From contig NZ_NMUL01000006.1 in the NCBI RefSeq assembly GCF_002234595.1, forward strand, positions 172,111 through 236,110: a stretch of 64,000 nucleotides of DNA, read 5' to 3'. The notes below the pieces were generated by a model, which ran no database searches, was not told the DNA's origin, and saw nothing but the letters and a program-made list of their open reading frames with translations. Positions 8,757-16,298 of this stretch are shown here, in pieces (positions within the stretch are counted from its first letter, which is position 1; each line of letters begins with the position of its first letter). This stretch comes from Amycolatopsis vastitatis (GTDB lineage Bacteria > Actinomycetota > Actinomycetes > Mycobacteriales > Pseudonocardiaceae). The position numbers and the translations under genes were made by a program.

Positions 8757-10343
8757 ATGGGCTACGGACTGGGCATCGACCTCGGCACGACCTTCACGGC
8801 CGCCGCCGTCGACAGTGCCGGCCACGTCGAAATGGTGTCGCTCGGCGACCGCACGGCGGCCATCCCGTCGGTCGTGCTGCTGCGGGCCGACGGCGGGGTG
8901 CTGGTCGGGGACGCGGCGAGCCGGCGCGCGGCCGTCGAACCCGACCGCGTGGCACGGGAGTTCAAACGGCGTCTCGGCGACCCGACGCCGGTGCTGCTCG
9001 GCGGTGCGCCGCATTCGGTGGCGTCGCTGATGGCCCACCTGCTCGGGTACGTGGTCCGGACGGTCACCGGCCGGCAGGGCGGCCGTCCGGACCGGATCAC
9101 CCTGACCCACCCGGCGAACTGGGGCCCGTACAAGCGGGAGCTGTTCGAGCAGGTGCCGCGGCTGACCGGGATCGACCGCGTCGGGCTGATCACCGAGCCC
9201 GAGGCCGCGGCGGCGCACTACGCGGCCCAGGAACGCCTGGACGACGGCGCGGTGGTGGCGGTGTACGACCTCGGCGGCGGCACCTTCGACGCGACCGTGC
9301 TCCGCAAGCGCGGCAGCGGCTTCGAGATCCTCGGGACGCCGGAAGGCATCGAGGGCCTCGGCGGCGTCGACTTCGACGAAGCGGTGTTCGGGCACGTCGA
9401 CCGCGCACTCGACGGGAAGCTGTCGCAGATCGACCCGGACGACGCGGGGGCGGTGGCCGCGATCGTGCGGCTGCGCCAGGAATGCGTGCTGGCCAAGGAA
9501 GCCCTGTCCGCCGACACCGAAACCGCCGTCCCGGTGCTGCTGCCGTCGGTGCAGACGGAGGTCCGGCTTACCCGCGGCGAGTTCGAGGAGATGGTCCGCC
9601 CGTCGATCACCGCGACGATCGGCTCGCTGCACCGCGCGCTGCGCTCGGCGAACCTCCGGCCGGCCGACCTCGGCGCGGTGCTGCTGGTCGGCGGCTCGTC
9701 GCGGATCCCGCTGGTGTCCCAGCTGGTGTCCGCCGAACTCGGCAGGCCGACCGCGGTGGACATCCACCCGAAGTACGGCGTCGCGCTCGGCGCCGCCGCG
9801 CTGGCCTCCGGGCGGTCCGGGCTGGTGCAGGCGACGCGGTCGCAGCCGGCGATCCGGCCCGTCGCGCCGCCCCCGCAGCCCGACGTCCCACGTGTGCCGG
9901 CGCCGCGTGAGGAGACGCGTGTGCAGGCCACCCCGGGGTTCGGCGCGGGCGCGCCGCCGCCGTCGCTCGGGCGTGGCAAGGCCGATGGTTCGACCCCGGC
10001 ACGGCGAGCCTCGCGTCGCGGGGTCGTCATCGGCCTGTGCGCGGTGGCGGCCGTGGCGATCGGCGGGGTCGCCGTCGCCGTGAGCAGTTCCGGCGGCGGC
10101 TCGGCCGGCACCACGACGACGCCGCCGGCCCCGAGTTCGGCGAGCGAGACACCGACCCTGGTGACGCTGGCATCGCCCGAGGAACCGCAGACGACCCACG
10201 CGACCGTCGTGCCTCCGCGGACGAACCCGCCGGCGACGACCAGGCACAAGACGCCGCCCCGGACGACCACGCCGACCCGCACCACGACACCCACGACGAC
10301 CACCACACCGACGACCACGACGAGCGCGAAGCCGACGACCTGA
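8757..10343 (+). CDS. membrane-anchored Hsp70-family protein
   Basis: 528 residues. The actin-like ATPase fold is intact: phosphate-1 motif GIDLGTTFTAA at 6-16, phosphate-2 motif YDLGGGTFDAT near 170, adenosine motif LLVGGSSRIPLV near 309. There is no normal substrate-binding domain. After the ATPase comes a Pro-rich linker, one membrane segment (VVIGLCAVAAVAIGGVAVAV, ~422-443), then an external Ser/Thr/Pro tail rich in Thr, likely a glycosylated or wall-spanning stretch. The ATG starts one base after the preceding stop, making this the last gene of the repeat protein/dynamin unit. A cytoplasmic ATPase with an external tail suggests a signalling or scaffolding role rather than protein folding. 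Confidence 0.88.
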   Translation: MGYGLGIDLGTTFTAAAVDSAGHVEMVSLGDRTAAIPSVVLLRADGGVLVGDAASRRAAVEPDRVAREFKRRLGDPTPVLLGGAPHSVASLMAHLLGYVVRTVTGRQGGRPDRITLTHPANWGPYKRELFEQVPRLTGIDRVGLITEPEAAAAHYAAQERLDDGAVVAVYDLGGGTFDATVLRKRGSGFEILGTPEGIEGLGGVDFDEAVFGHVDRALDGKLSQIDPDDAGAVAAIVRLRQECVLAKEALSADTETAVPVLLPSVQTEVRLTRGEFEEMVRPSITATIGSLHRALRSANLRPADLGAVLLVGGSSRIPLVSQLVSAELGRPTAVDIHPKYGVALGAAALASGRSGLVQATRSQPAIRPVAPPPQPDVPRVPAPREETRVQATPGFGAGAPPPSLGRGKADGSTPARRASRRGVVIGLCAVAAVAIGGVAVAVSSSGGGSAGTTTTPPAPSSASETPTLVTLASPEEPQTTHATVVPPRTNPPATTRHKTPPRTTTPTRTTTPTTTTTPTTTTSAKPTT

Positions 10344-10360
10344 GCCAGTACGGTCGCCGC

Positions 10361-10690
10361 ATGACCGCAGAACACGTGATCGTGACGTCCACGACCGACT
10401 CCGAAAGCGCGGCCCGCGAGCTGGCCGTGAATGCGATCGAAGCCAGGCTCGGGGCTTGCGCGCAGATCGTCGGCCCGGTCACCAGCGTCTACCGGTGGGA
10501 GGGCGCGGTGCAGACGGGCCGCGAGTGGCGGGTGGAGATCAAGACGACCGCGGACCGGGTGCCGGCGTTGACCGAACGCCTCCGGCAGCTGCACGGCTAC
10601 GACCTGCCGGAGATCATCGCCACGCCGATCGAAGGCGGCAGCGGCGACTACCTCACCTGGGTCACCACCGAAACCCGGAACGGTGGTTAG
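10361..10690 (+). CDS. cutA: CutA1 divalent-cation tolerance protein
   Basis: A 109-residue CutA1-family protein, full family length. Typical features are the start strand VIVTSTTDSESAARELA, the core ARLGACAQIVGPVTSVYRWEG, and the end ELHGYDLPEIIATPIEGG-like segment (here QLHGYDLPEIIATPI). CutA forms very stable trimers; its link to copper or other metal tolerance is old and its exact role unsettled. It lies 17 bases after the Hsp70 gene, so it may be read from the same transcript, though it is a common free-standing gene. Confidence 0.93.
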   Translation: MTAEHVIVTSTTDSESAARELAVNAIEARLGACAQIVGPVTSVYRWEGAVQTGREWRVEIKTTADRVPALTERLRQLHGYDLPEIIATPIEGGSGDYLTWVTTETRNGG

Positions 10691-10699
10691 CTTCGCGGT

Positions 10700-11398
10700 A
10701 TGGATCTCGAAGCGCGGTTCGCGACGCTGACCACCGCCCACCTCGCCGACGCGTGCATCCGCGCCGGTCTCCCGGTGCGCTGCGCCCCGGCGCCGACACG
10801 TGCGGTGGTCACGGGCAGCCGCCTGTGCGGACCGGCCGTCCCCGCCCGGCACGTCGGCAGCGTCGACGTCTTCCTGGAGGCGTTCGAGGACGCCCCCGAA
10901 GGTGGCGTGCTCGTGGTCGACAACGGCGGCCGCCTCGACGAAAGCTGCGTCGGCGATCTCGTGGTGCTCGAGGCACGCGCCGCCGGGCTGGCCGGCGTGG
11001 TGATCTGGGGCCTGCACCGCGACACCGCGGACATCCGGGCCATCGGGCTGCCGGTGTTCAGCCTCGGTTCGATTCCGACCGGACCGCTCGGCCTCGGGCC
11101 CCGCGTCGACGGCGGGCTGGCCGAGGCGATCGTCGGCACCTGGCGGATCGGGCCGTCGGACCTCGTGCTGGGCGACGACGACGGCGTCCTCTTCGTCCCC
11201 CTCGCCCGCGCGGGTGAGCTCTTCGCGCTGGCGGAAGGGATCCGCGACACCGAGCGCCGCCAGGCCGACCGGATCCGCGGCGGCGAGCCGCTGCGCCGTC
11301 AGGTCCGGTTCGGTGAATTCCTCGCGGCGCGGGAATCGGATCCGGAATTGACTTTCCGCGCGCACCTGCGTTCCGTTGGCGGCGCGATCGAGGAATAG
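10700..11398 (+). CDS. RraA-like / HMG-aldolase-fold protein
   Basis: A 232-residue member of the RraA/4-hydroxy-4-methyl-2-oxoglutarate aldolase superfamily. The signature GGVLVVDNGG, followed by the CVGDLVVLEARAAGLAGVVIWGLHRDTADIR region, contains the metal/substrate-binding Gly-rich loop and the conserved RD-like pair. The LGDDDGVLFVP strand near the C-terminus is also typical. Such proteins are either divalent-metal aldolases acting on pyruvate-type substrates or RNase E inhibitors; the sequence alone does not decide. It starts 10 bases after cutA and is probably cotranscribed with it. Confidence 0.82.
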   Translation: MDLEARFATLTTAHLADACIRAGLPVRCAPAPTRAVVTGSRLCGPAVPARHVGSVDVFLEAFEDAPEGGVLVVDNGGRLDESCVGDLVVLEARAAGLAGVVIWGLHRDTADIRAIGLPVFSLGSIPTGPLGLGPRVDGGLAEAIVGTWRIGPSDLVLGDDDGVLFVPLARAGELFALAEGIRDTERRQADRIRGGEPLRRQVRFGEFLAARESDPELTFRAHLRSVGGAIEE

Positions 11399-11474
11399 CC
11401 CGCAATGAACCCGAAAGTGTGATCACTCGCCGAATCGGGTATTCCGGCCTGCAGCGGGTGCGGGAGGCGGAACC

Positions 11475-11939
11475 ATGAACACGCTCATCGGCTTCGGCAG
11501 GGACATCGAGTACCACTTCGCCCGGGGGCTGCGTGCCTACCTCGCCCGGGTCGCCCGGGCCGTCGGAGTGGGCTTCGAGTCGTGTTCGCTCGACCTCGAC
11601 GTGCCCGCCTCCGGGTACATCGCCCTGGACCGCCCGCTCGCGGACCTGCCGGGGCACGACCTGGCCCTGATCTGGGACGAGGTGCACGGCTGGTCGGCGG
11701 TCGTCGAGCCCGCGGGCGGGGGCGCGGCGAAGGTGTTCGCCTACCTCGGTGGCTCCGAGATCCTGCCGCCGCCGCGCGCGGTCGCCCGGTTCCTCGAGGT
11801 GCTGCGGGTCACCGGACCGCCGGCCGGGTCCTTCCGCCCGCCGGTGTTCCGGCGCGCGGGCCACCACGAAGACCTCGTCGACTGGCTGCCGGTGACCGGC
11901 CCCGAGGGGCTGCTGCGGCCGAGCTCCCCGGCGTGGTGA
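11475..11939 (+). CDS. DUF6292-like protein
   Basis: A 154-residue soluble protein resembling DUF6292, an actinobacterial family of unknown function. The GLRAYLARVARAVGV helix and the later DLALIWDEVHGWSAVVEP strand pair are the recognisable parts, followed by LPPPRAVARFLEVL. No catalytic motif is visible. ATG 11475 has GGGAGG about 8 bases upstream. It stands alone between cutA/rraA-like and a signalling cluster. The family assignment is from memory of the pattern. Confidence 0.7.
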   Translation: MNTLIGFGRDIEYHFARGLRAYLARVARAVGVGFESCSLDLDVPASGYIALDRPLADLPGHDLALIWDEVHGWSAVVEPAGGGAAKVFAYLGGSEILPPPRAVARFLEVLRVTGPPAGSFRPPVFRRAGHHEDLVDWLPVTGPEGLLRPSSPAW

Positions 11940-12019
11940 TCGCGGCACCCGCACGGAAGGACGGGAAGGCGCCGAGCGCCTAGGATGGGCCGTCAGCCAC
12001 CTGTCCAGTGAGGAAACCC

Positions 12020-12667
12020 GTGAGCAGTGCCGATGAGCCCGATCCCGTCCGCGTCCTCCTCGTCGAGGACCACGACATGGTGGCGGAGGCGCTGCAGCTC
12101 GCGCTCGACCGCGCCGACGGCATCACCGTGGTCGGCCGCGCCCGCTCGCGGGCGGAAGCCGTCGCCGACGCGCGCGAGCACGCCCCGGACGTCGTGGTTC
12201 TGGACCGGCGGCTCGCCGACGGCGACGCTCTCGGCGTCATCGCGGAGCTCGGCTCGGCCGGCGCGCGGGTGCTGGTGCTGACCGGTGACGCCACCCCGGC
12301 GGTCGCCGTGCAGGTGGCGCAGGCGGGCGGCGCCGGTCTCCTGTTCAAGTCGTCCCAGCTCGGGGTGCTGGAGGCCGCCGTGCGGGACGTCGCCGCCGGG
12401 GGCGTGGTCTTCGAGCCGGAACTGCTGCCCGGCGTCTTCGACCGGCTCACCGGCCGGGGACCCGCCGGCGGTTCGGCGCTGACCGCGCGCGAGCGCGAAA
12501 CCCTCGACCTGCTCGCCGAGGGCGCGACGACCGACGAGATCGGCAGGCGGCTGGGCGTGTCCCGCAACACCACGCGCAACCACGTGCAGCGGGTGCTGGA
12601 GAAACTCGGGGCGCGGTCGAAGCTCGAAGCCGTCGCCGTCGCCCGCCGGGAGGGCCTCATCGGCTGA
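12020..12667 (+). CDS. NarL/FixJ-type response regulator
   Basis: 215 residues: receiver domain (LLVEDHDM acidic pocket, phospho-accepting Asp at ~62 in VVVLDRR, conserved Lys ~110 in LLFKSS) and a C-terminal LuxR-type helix-turn-helix (LTARERETLDLLAEG, then VSRNTTRNHVQRVLEKL). GTG 12020 is preferred over GTG 12008 because GAGGAA lies just upstream of it. No kinase is directly attached, but the double-PAS kinase 500 bases downstream is a candidate partner. The cluster suggests environmental or redox/light sensing coupled to partner switching. Confidence 0.9.
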   Translation: MSSADEPDPVRVLLVEDHDMVAEALQLALDRADGITVVGRARSRAEAVADAREHAPDVVVLDRRLADGDALGVIAELGSAGARVLVLTGDATPAVAVQVAQAGGAGLLFKSSQLGVLEAAVRDVAAGGVVFEPELLPGVFDRLTGRGPAGGSALTARERETLDLLAEGATTDEIGRRLGVSRNTTRNHVQRVLEKLGARSKLEAVAVARREGLIG

Positions 12668-12737
12668 TGCACCTGCACCAGTGCGCGGTGGCGGTTTGCA
12701 TCTCGCGCCGCCCGGCGCCGCCCGGCAGGCTGGGACG

Positions 12738-13136
12738 GTGAACATCCCTGCCCCGCTCACCGCGGAGTGCGCCCTGACCGACCTGGCGGGCGGACTGGCC
12801 GCCGTGCGCCGGTTCACCCGGCTCACCCTGCTGGCCTGGGCGAGCGACGTCGCGGTCGACGACGCGCTCCTGATCGTCACCGAGCTCGCGACCAACGCCC
12901 TGCAGCACGCGGGCGGCTGCCCCGTCCTGCGGTTGAGCGTGACCGGCACGGAGGTCCGCGTCGAGGTCTTCGACGACAGCCCGGCGCCGCCGGTCCGGCG
13001 GCGTCCTGGCGCCGACGGCGGCTGGGGCCTCGCGCTCGTCGAGCGCCTGTCCGCGGGCTGGGGTACCACGCGCCACGGGCGGGGGAAGCTGGTCTGGTGT
13101 GCGTTGCCCGCCGCGTCCGCCGAACTCGCCGGCTGA
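12738..13136 (+). CDS. anti-sigma-type ATP-binding protein (HATPase_c_2)
   Basis: A 132-residue RsbW-like GHKL ATPase. The N-box ELATNALQHAGG and G-box GGWGLALVERLSAGWG are both present. Proteins of this type phosphorylate anti-anti-sigma (STAS) partners or bind sigma factors. GTG 12738 begins just before the fold. A STAS protein is encoded 1.9 kb away (15010-15402, opposite strand) in the same cluster and is a reasonable partner. No dedicated sigma factor gene is nearby. Confidence 0.87.
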   Translation: MNIPAPLTAECALTDLAGGLAAVRRFTRLTLLAWASDVAVDDALLIVTELATNALQHAGGCPVLRLSVTGTEVRVEVFDDSPAPPVRRRPGADGGWGLALVERLSAGWGTTRHGRGKLVWCALPAASAELAG

Positions 13137-13188
13137 GCACCGGGGGCCATGGCGTGCCGGGCGCGGCGCGATCCGGCAAAGTGACCGC

Positions 13189-14628
13189 ATGGACGAAGCG
13201 CGCCGGCCGGACGACGACCGGTTCCGCCTGCTGGTGCAGGGAGTGCTGGACTACGGGATCTTCATGCTGGACACGGACGGCCGGATTTCGAGCTGGAACG
13301 CCGGCGCGGAGCGGATCAAGGGATATGCGGCGGAGGAGATCATCGGGAAGCATTTCTCGGTGTTCTACCCGGCCGAAGACGTGGCGGCGGGAAAACCGGC
13401 GCGGGAGCTCGAGGTGGCCGTCGAGCAGGGCCGGGTGGAGGACGAGGGGTGGCGGCTGCGCAAGGACGGCACCCGGTTCTGGGCGAACGTGGTGATCACG
13501 GCGTTGTACGACGAGCAGGGACGGTTGCGGGGCTTCGGCAAGGTCACCCGCGACATGACCGAGCGCCGCGCGGCCGAGCTGGCGTTGCGGGAGAGCGAAG
13601 AGCGGTTCCGCCTGCTGGTGCACAGCGTGCAGGACTACGGCATCTTCATGCTGGACACGGACGGCCGGATTTCGAGCTGGAACACGGGCGCGGAGCGGAT
13701 CAAGGGATATGCGGCGGAGGAGATCATCGGGAAGCACTTCTCGGTGTTCTACCCGGCCGAAGACGTCGCCGCGGGTAAACCCACCTGGGAGCTGGAGGTC
13801 GCGGTCGAGCAGGGCCGGCTGGAGGACGAGGGGTGGCGGCTGCGCAAGGACGGCACCCGGTTCTGGGCGAACGTGGTGATCACGGCGTTGTACGACGAGC
13901 AGGGACGCTTGCACGGTTTCGGCAAGGTCACCCGCGACATGACCGAGCGCCGCAACGCCGAGCAGGCCCTGCGCGAACGCCGGCGGCTGGTCGGGCACCT
14001 GGTCGAGGCCCAGGAGGTGGAGCGGCGCCGGATCGCCTGGGACGTCCACGACGAGTCGATCCAGTCCATGGTGGCCGTCGGCATGCGCCTGCAGCTGCTC
14101 GCTTCCCGCCTGCCGGAACCGCAGGCGAACGCCGTCGGCGGCCTCGACGAGTCGGTGCAGGCGGCCATCGCCCGGCTGCGCGGCCTGGTGTCCCGCCTGC
14201 GGCCGCCGGAGCTCGACCGGCACGGGCTGGTGGAGGCGGTGTCGGCCTATGTCGACGACGTCGCCGGCCGCTGGGGGCTGGCGCATTCGGTACGGGACGA
14301 CCTGACGGCCGAGCCGTCACCGGAAGCGGCGATCACCGTGTACCGCATCTGCCAGGAGGCACTCAGCAACGTCCACAAGCACGCCCGGGCCACCCGGGTC
14401 GCCGTCACACTGTCCACTGTAGACAACGGAACGCTCGTGCGGATCACCGACGACGGCGTCGGCACAGCCGGGGGAGACGCGGACGCGGGCCACTTCGGGA
14501 TGGTCGAAATGCGCGAACGGGCCGAAGCCGCGAACGGCTGGCTTTCGGTGAGCAGCACACCCGGCGAAGGCACGACAGTCGAGTTCTGGTTGCCGATGCT
14601 GCCCGACGCGACGGGACTCGAACCATGA
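13189..14628 (+). CDS. double-PAS sensor histidine kinase
   Basis: 479 residues, no membrane segment. Two PAS/PAC units (about 11-125 and 139-253) are almost identical, each with FMLDTDGRISSWN and the PAC end GKVTRDMTERR. Then comes a HisKA_3 dimerisation helix with the phospho-accepting His ~287 in DVHDES, and a C-terminal HATPase (ALSNVHKHA N-box, ITDDGVG G1 box, HFGMVEMRERA). The gene ends in an ATGA overlap with a single-domain response regulator, so the two form a translationally coupled pair. PAS domains of this type often bind haem, flavin or small aromatics; the ligand cannot be read here. Confidence 0.92.
   Translation: MDEARRPDDDRFRLLVQGVLDYGIFMLDTDGRISSWNAGAERIKGYAAEEIIGKHFSVFYPAEDVAAGKPARELEVAVEQGRVEDEGWRLRKDGTRFWANVVITALYDEQGRLRGFGKVTRDMTERRAAELALRESEERFRLLVHSVQDYGIFMLDTDGRISSWNTGAERIKGYAAEEIIGKHFSVFYPAEDVAAGKPTWELEVAVEQGRLEDEGWRLRKDGTRFWANVVITALYDEQGRLHGFGKVTRDMTERRNAEQALRERRRLVGHLVEAQEVERRRIAWDVHDESIQSMVAVGMRLQLLASRLPEPQANAVGGLDESVQAAIARLRGLVSRLRPPELDRHGLVEAVSAYVDDVAGRWGLAHSVRDDLTAEPSPEAAITVYRICQEALSNVHKHARATRVAVTLSTVDNGTLVRITDDGVGTAGGDADAGHFGMVEMRERAEAANGWLSVSSTPGEGTTVEFWLPMLPDATGLEP
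13221..13954 (+). repeat. 384-bp tandem duplication of the PAS-coding region
   Basis: The segment from about 13221 recurs 384 bp later (from 13605), in frame. Long stretches are identical at the DNA level, for instance around the FSVFYPAEDV and LRKDGTRFWANVV codons, including synonymous sites. Differences are few (Ala/Thr in SSWNAG/SSWNTG, ARELEV/TWELEV, RGFGK/HGFGK). This indicates a recent duplication or ongoing gene conversion. Confidence 0.92.
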
Positions 14629-15005
14629 CCGAGCTGCGGGTGCTGATCTCCGACGACGACGTGATGATCCGCGACGTCCTCCGGGAAGTCCTGGACTCCG
14701 AGTCCGACATCGCCGTGGTCGCGGTCGCCGGCGACGTCGACGAGGCGATCCGGCTCGCCGAGCGGCACCGGCCCGCGGTCGCCGTCCTCGACGTCCGGAT
14801 GCCGGGCGGCGGCGGTGCGAGGGCGGCTCGCGAAATCGCCCGGTGCAGCCCGGAAACCGCCATCCTCGCTTTCTCCGCCTACGCCGACCGGGCGTCGATC
14901 GCGGGGCTCGCGGCGGCCGGCGTCACCGAATACCTGGTGAAGGGCGCGCCGAACAGCGCGATCGTCGAAGCCGTCCGGCGGCTGGGCGGTCAGTCACCTT
15001 CGTGA
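14625..15005 (+). CDS. single-domain response regulator (receiver only)
   Basis: A 126-residue receiver domain with nothing attached: acidic pair in LISDDDVMI, phosphorylation Asp ~56 in VAVLDVRMPGG, conserved Ser in LAFSAYAD and Lys in EYLVKGAP. The ATG overlaps the stop of the PAS kinase gene, so this is almost certainly its substrate. Without an output domain it must act by protein contact, for example on the nearby anti-sigma ATPase or STAS protein, or as a phosphate sink. Confidence 0.9.
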   Translation: MTELRVLISDDDVMIRDVLREVLDSESDIAVVAVAGDVDEAIRLAERHRPAVAVLDVRMPGGGGARAAREIARCSPETAILAFSAYADRASIAGLAAAGVTEYLVKGAPNSAIVEAVRRLGGQSPS

Positions 15006-15009
15006 GCGG

Positions 15010-15402
15010 TCACCGGATCGGCCGGACGTTCGAGACGCCGTCGAAGTCCATCGGAAGCAGCGTGAACAGCCGCCGCACCGCGCGCGACTGCCCGGCGTCC
15101 ACCGTGAGGTGCGCCCCGGCCGTGTCGGCGAGCAGCTGGGCCCGCAGCAACGAGTTCAGCCCGGCGACCGAGAAGAACGTGACGGCGGAGAGGTCGATGA
15201 CGACCTCGTCGACCTGGCTGCGGATGCGGGACTGCAGGACTTCGTCGAGGCGGCGCGCGGTGCTGAGGTCGATTTCGCCGGTCACCTCGACGACCACGGT
15301 GTGGAGTCCGGGACGCAGCACACGCAGTGACATGTGACCGCCGGCGCTCATCCAGGCGGTGGTGGTGAGTTCTCGGTCGGCCGAGCGTGGCTGGGGAACC
15401 AT
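15010..15402 (-). CDS. STAS-domain anti-anti-sigma factor
   Basis: 130 residues on the minus strand, ending 4 bases from the convergent receiver gene. The STAS core is clear: VVEVTGEIDLSTARRLDEVL, then VVIDLSAVTFFSVAGLNSLL with the phosphorylatable Ser in the SVAG loop, then RRLFTLL. Start ATG 15402 is chosen because AAAGGG lies 9 bases upstream; an upstream in-frame ATG at 15420 would add six residues but has no ribosome site. It likely partners the RsbW-like ATPase at 12738. Confidence 0.88.
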   Translation of the reverse strand: MVPQPRSADRELTTTAWMSAGGHMSLRVLRPGLHTVVVEVTGEIDLSTARRLDEVLQSRIRSQVDEVVIDLSAVTFFSVAGLNSLLRAQLLADTAGAHLTVDAGQSRAVRRLFTLLPMDFDGVSNVRPIR

Positions 15403-15533
15403 CGCGGCACACCCTTTCATCGGGCAGCAGGGGCGGACCGGACGTGGTAGGACGGGGTGCCGGAAAGGCGACCTGCCGGCCCGGGCGCGGAACGTCCGGC
15501 AGCGGCTGCTGGCTCAACCGTAGGGCTTCAGCA

Positions 15534-15549
15534 TAGTGCATATGCACTA
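15534..15549. promoter_or_regulatory. perfect 16-bp palindrome
   Basis: TAGTGCATATGCACTA is a perfect palindrome in a low-GC patch, about 130 bp upstream of the STAS gene on the minus strand. Such symmetry in AT-rich intergenic DNA is typical of a dimeric repressor site. The regulator is unknown. Confidence 0.5.
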
Positions 15550-15604
15550 GATGGACCACCGGGTGTCGCCAGGTGGACGGTTTCGATCCGGTCAGGGGCA
15601 GCTG

Positions 15605-15731
15605 TCAGTGATCTCGGCCGGTGAGCGAATCGGTGACCGTGCGTGGTTCGCGGCCGAGGAGTTCGGCGAGGAGGGGGATCCACCTGGGCGAAGCGGCCCT
15701 GCCGGGCGGCCTCGAAGAGGTCGAGCATCAT
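15605..15731 (-). pseudogene. remnant of an NAD(P)-binding oxidoreductase (NmrA-like) C-terminus
   Basis: On the minus strand, ATG ATG at 15731/15728 begins MMLDLFEAARQGRFAQVDP. If one C is removed from the five-C run near 15676-15682 the frame continues LLAELLGREPRTVTDSL and stops at 15605. That ending (helix, acidic turn, LLGR-PRTV) resembles the C-terminus of NmrA/SDR-type oxidoreductases. The body of the gene is missing and a one-base insertion breaks even the fragment, so this reads as a decayed relic. The family call is tentative. Confidence 0.42.
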
Positions 15732-15942
15732 GCCAACGACGCTACCGAACACACGTGCGAACAAACATCGCTGAATCCGGTGAAACACCGAGGCGTGGTC
15801 CGCGGGTGCCGAGGAGGCGGTTTTGCTTGCGGGTTCACTAAAGTAGCCCACGTGGGCGCGTGAGCAGCCCCCGATTTCCACCCTATCGCCGGGCACCGAC
15901 AAAACCGTCTGCGAAGGCGCCGGGAATGCGAGGAGGGACGCG

Positions 15943-16251
15943 ATGGCGACCACGGTCGTCAACCTGAAAGGGCACCGGGACGACCCGGACTACGCCGACG
16001 TCGTCTACGTCGGGCGGGCGATGCACCGCGGTGGCTGGCACCTCGAAGGCTCGAAGCTCGCCAGCCCGTTCCGTCCCGGCCCGGACGGCTCCCGCGACGA
16101 GGTCGTCGCCCAGTACCGGGAGTACCTCCTCGCCCGGCCGGACCTGCTCGCCCTGCTGCCCGGGCTCCGCGGCCGGCGGCTCGGGTGCTGGTGCGTGCCC
16201 GAACCGTGCCACGCCCAGGTGATCGCCGACCTCGCGGATCACGGCCCGTAA
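15943..16251 (+). CDS. DUF4326 protein
   Basis: A 102-residue DUF4326 protein. Diagnostic elements are VVYVGRAMHRGGWHLEGSKLASPF, YREYLLARPDLLALLPGLRGRRLGCWC, and PEPCHAQVIADL. The clustered Cys/His (GCWCVPEPCHAQ) suggests a metal or small-ligand site. Function is unknown. ATG 15943 has a strong GAGGAGGGA ribosome site. The ~500 bases upstream hold a palindrome (15534-15549) and an oxidoreductase remnant (15605-15731), then an AT-richer stretch (15740-15860) likely containing its promoter. Confidence 0.88.
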   Translation: MATTVVNLKGHRDDPDYADVVYVGRAMHRGGWHLEGSKLASPFRPGPDGSRDEVVAQYREYLLARPDLLALLPGLRGRRLGCWCVPEPCHAQVIADLADHGP

Positions 16252-16298
16252 CGAATCGCACCCCCTCCGCGAGTACTCTGGCACGAGGGGGGTGATCG

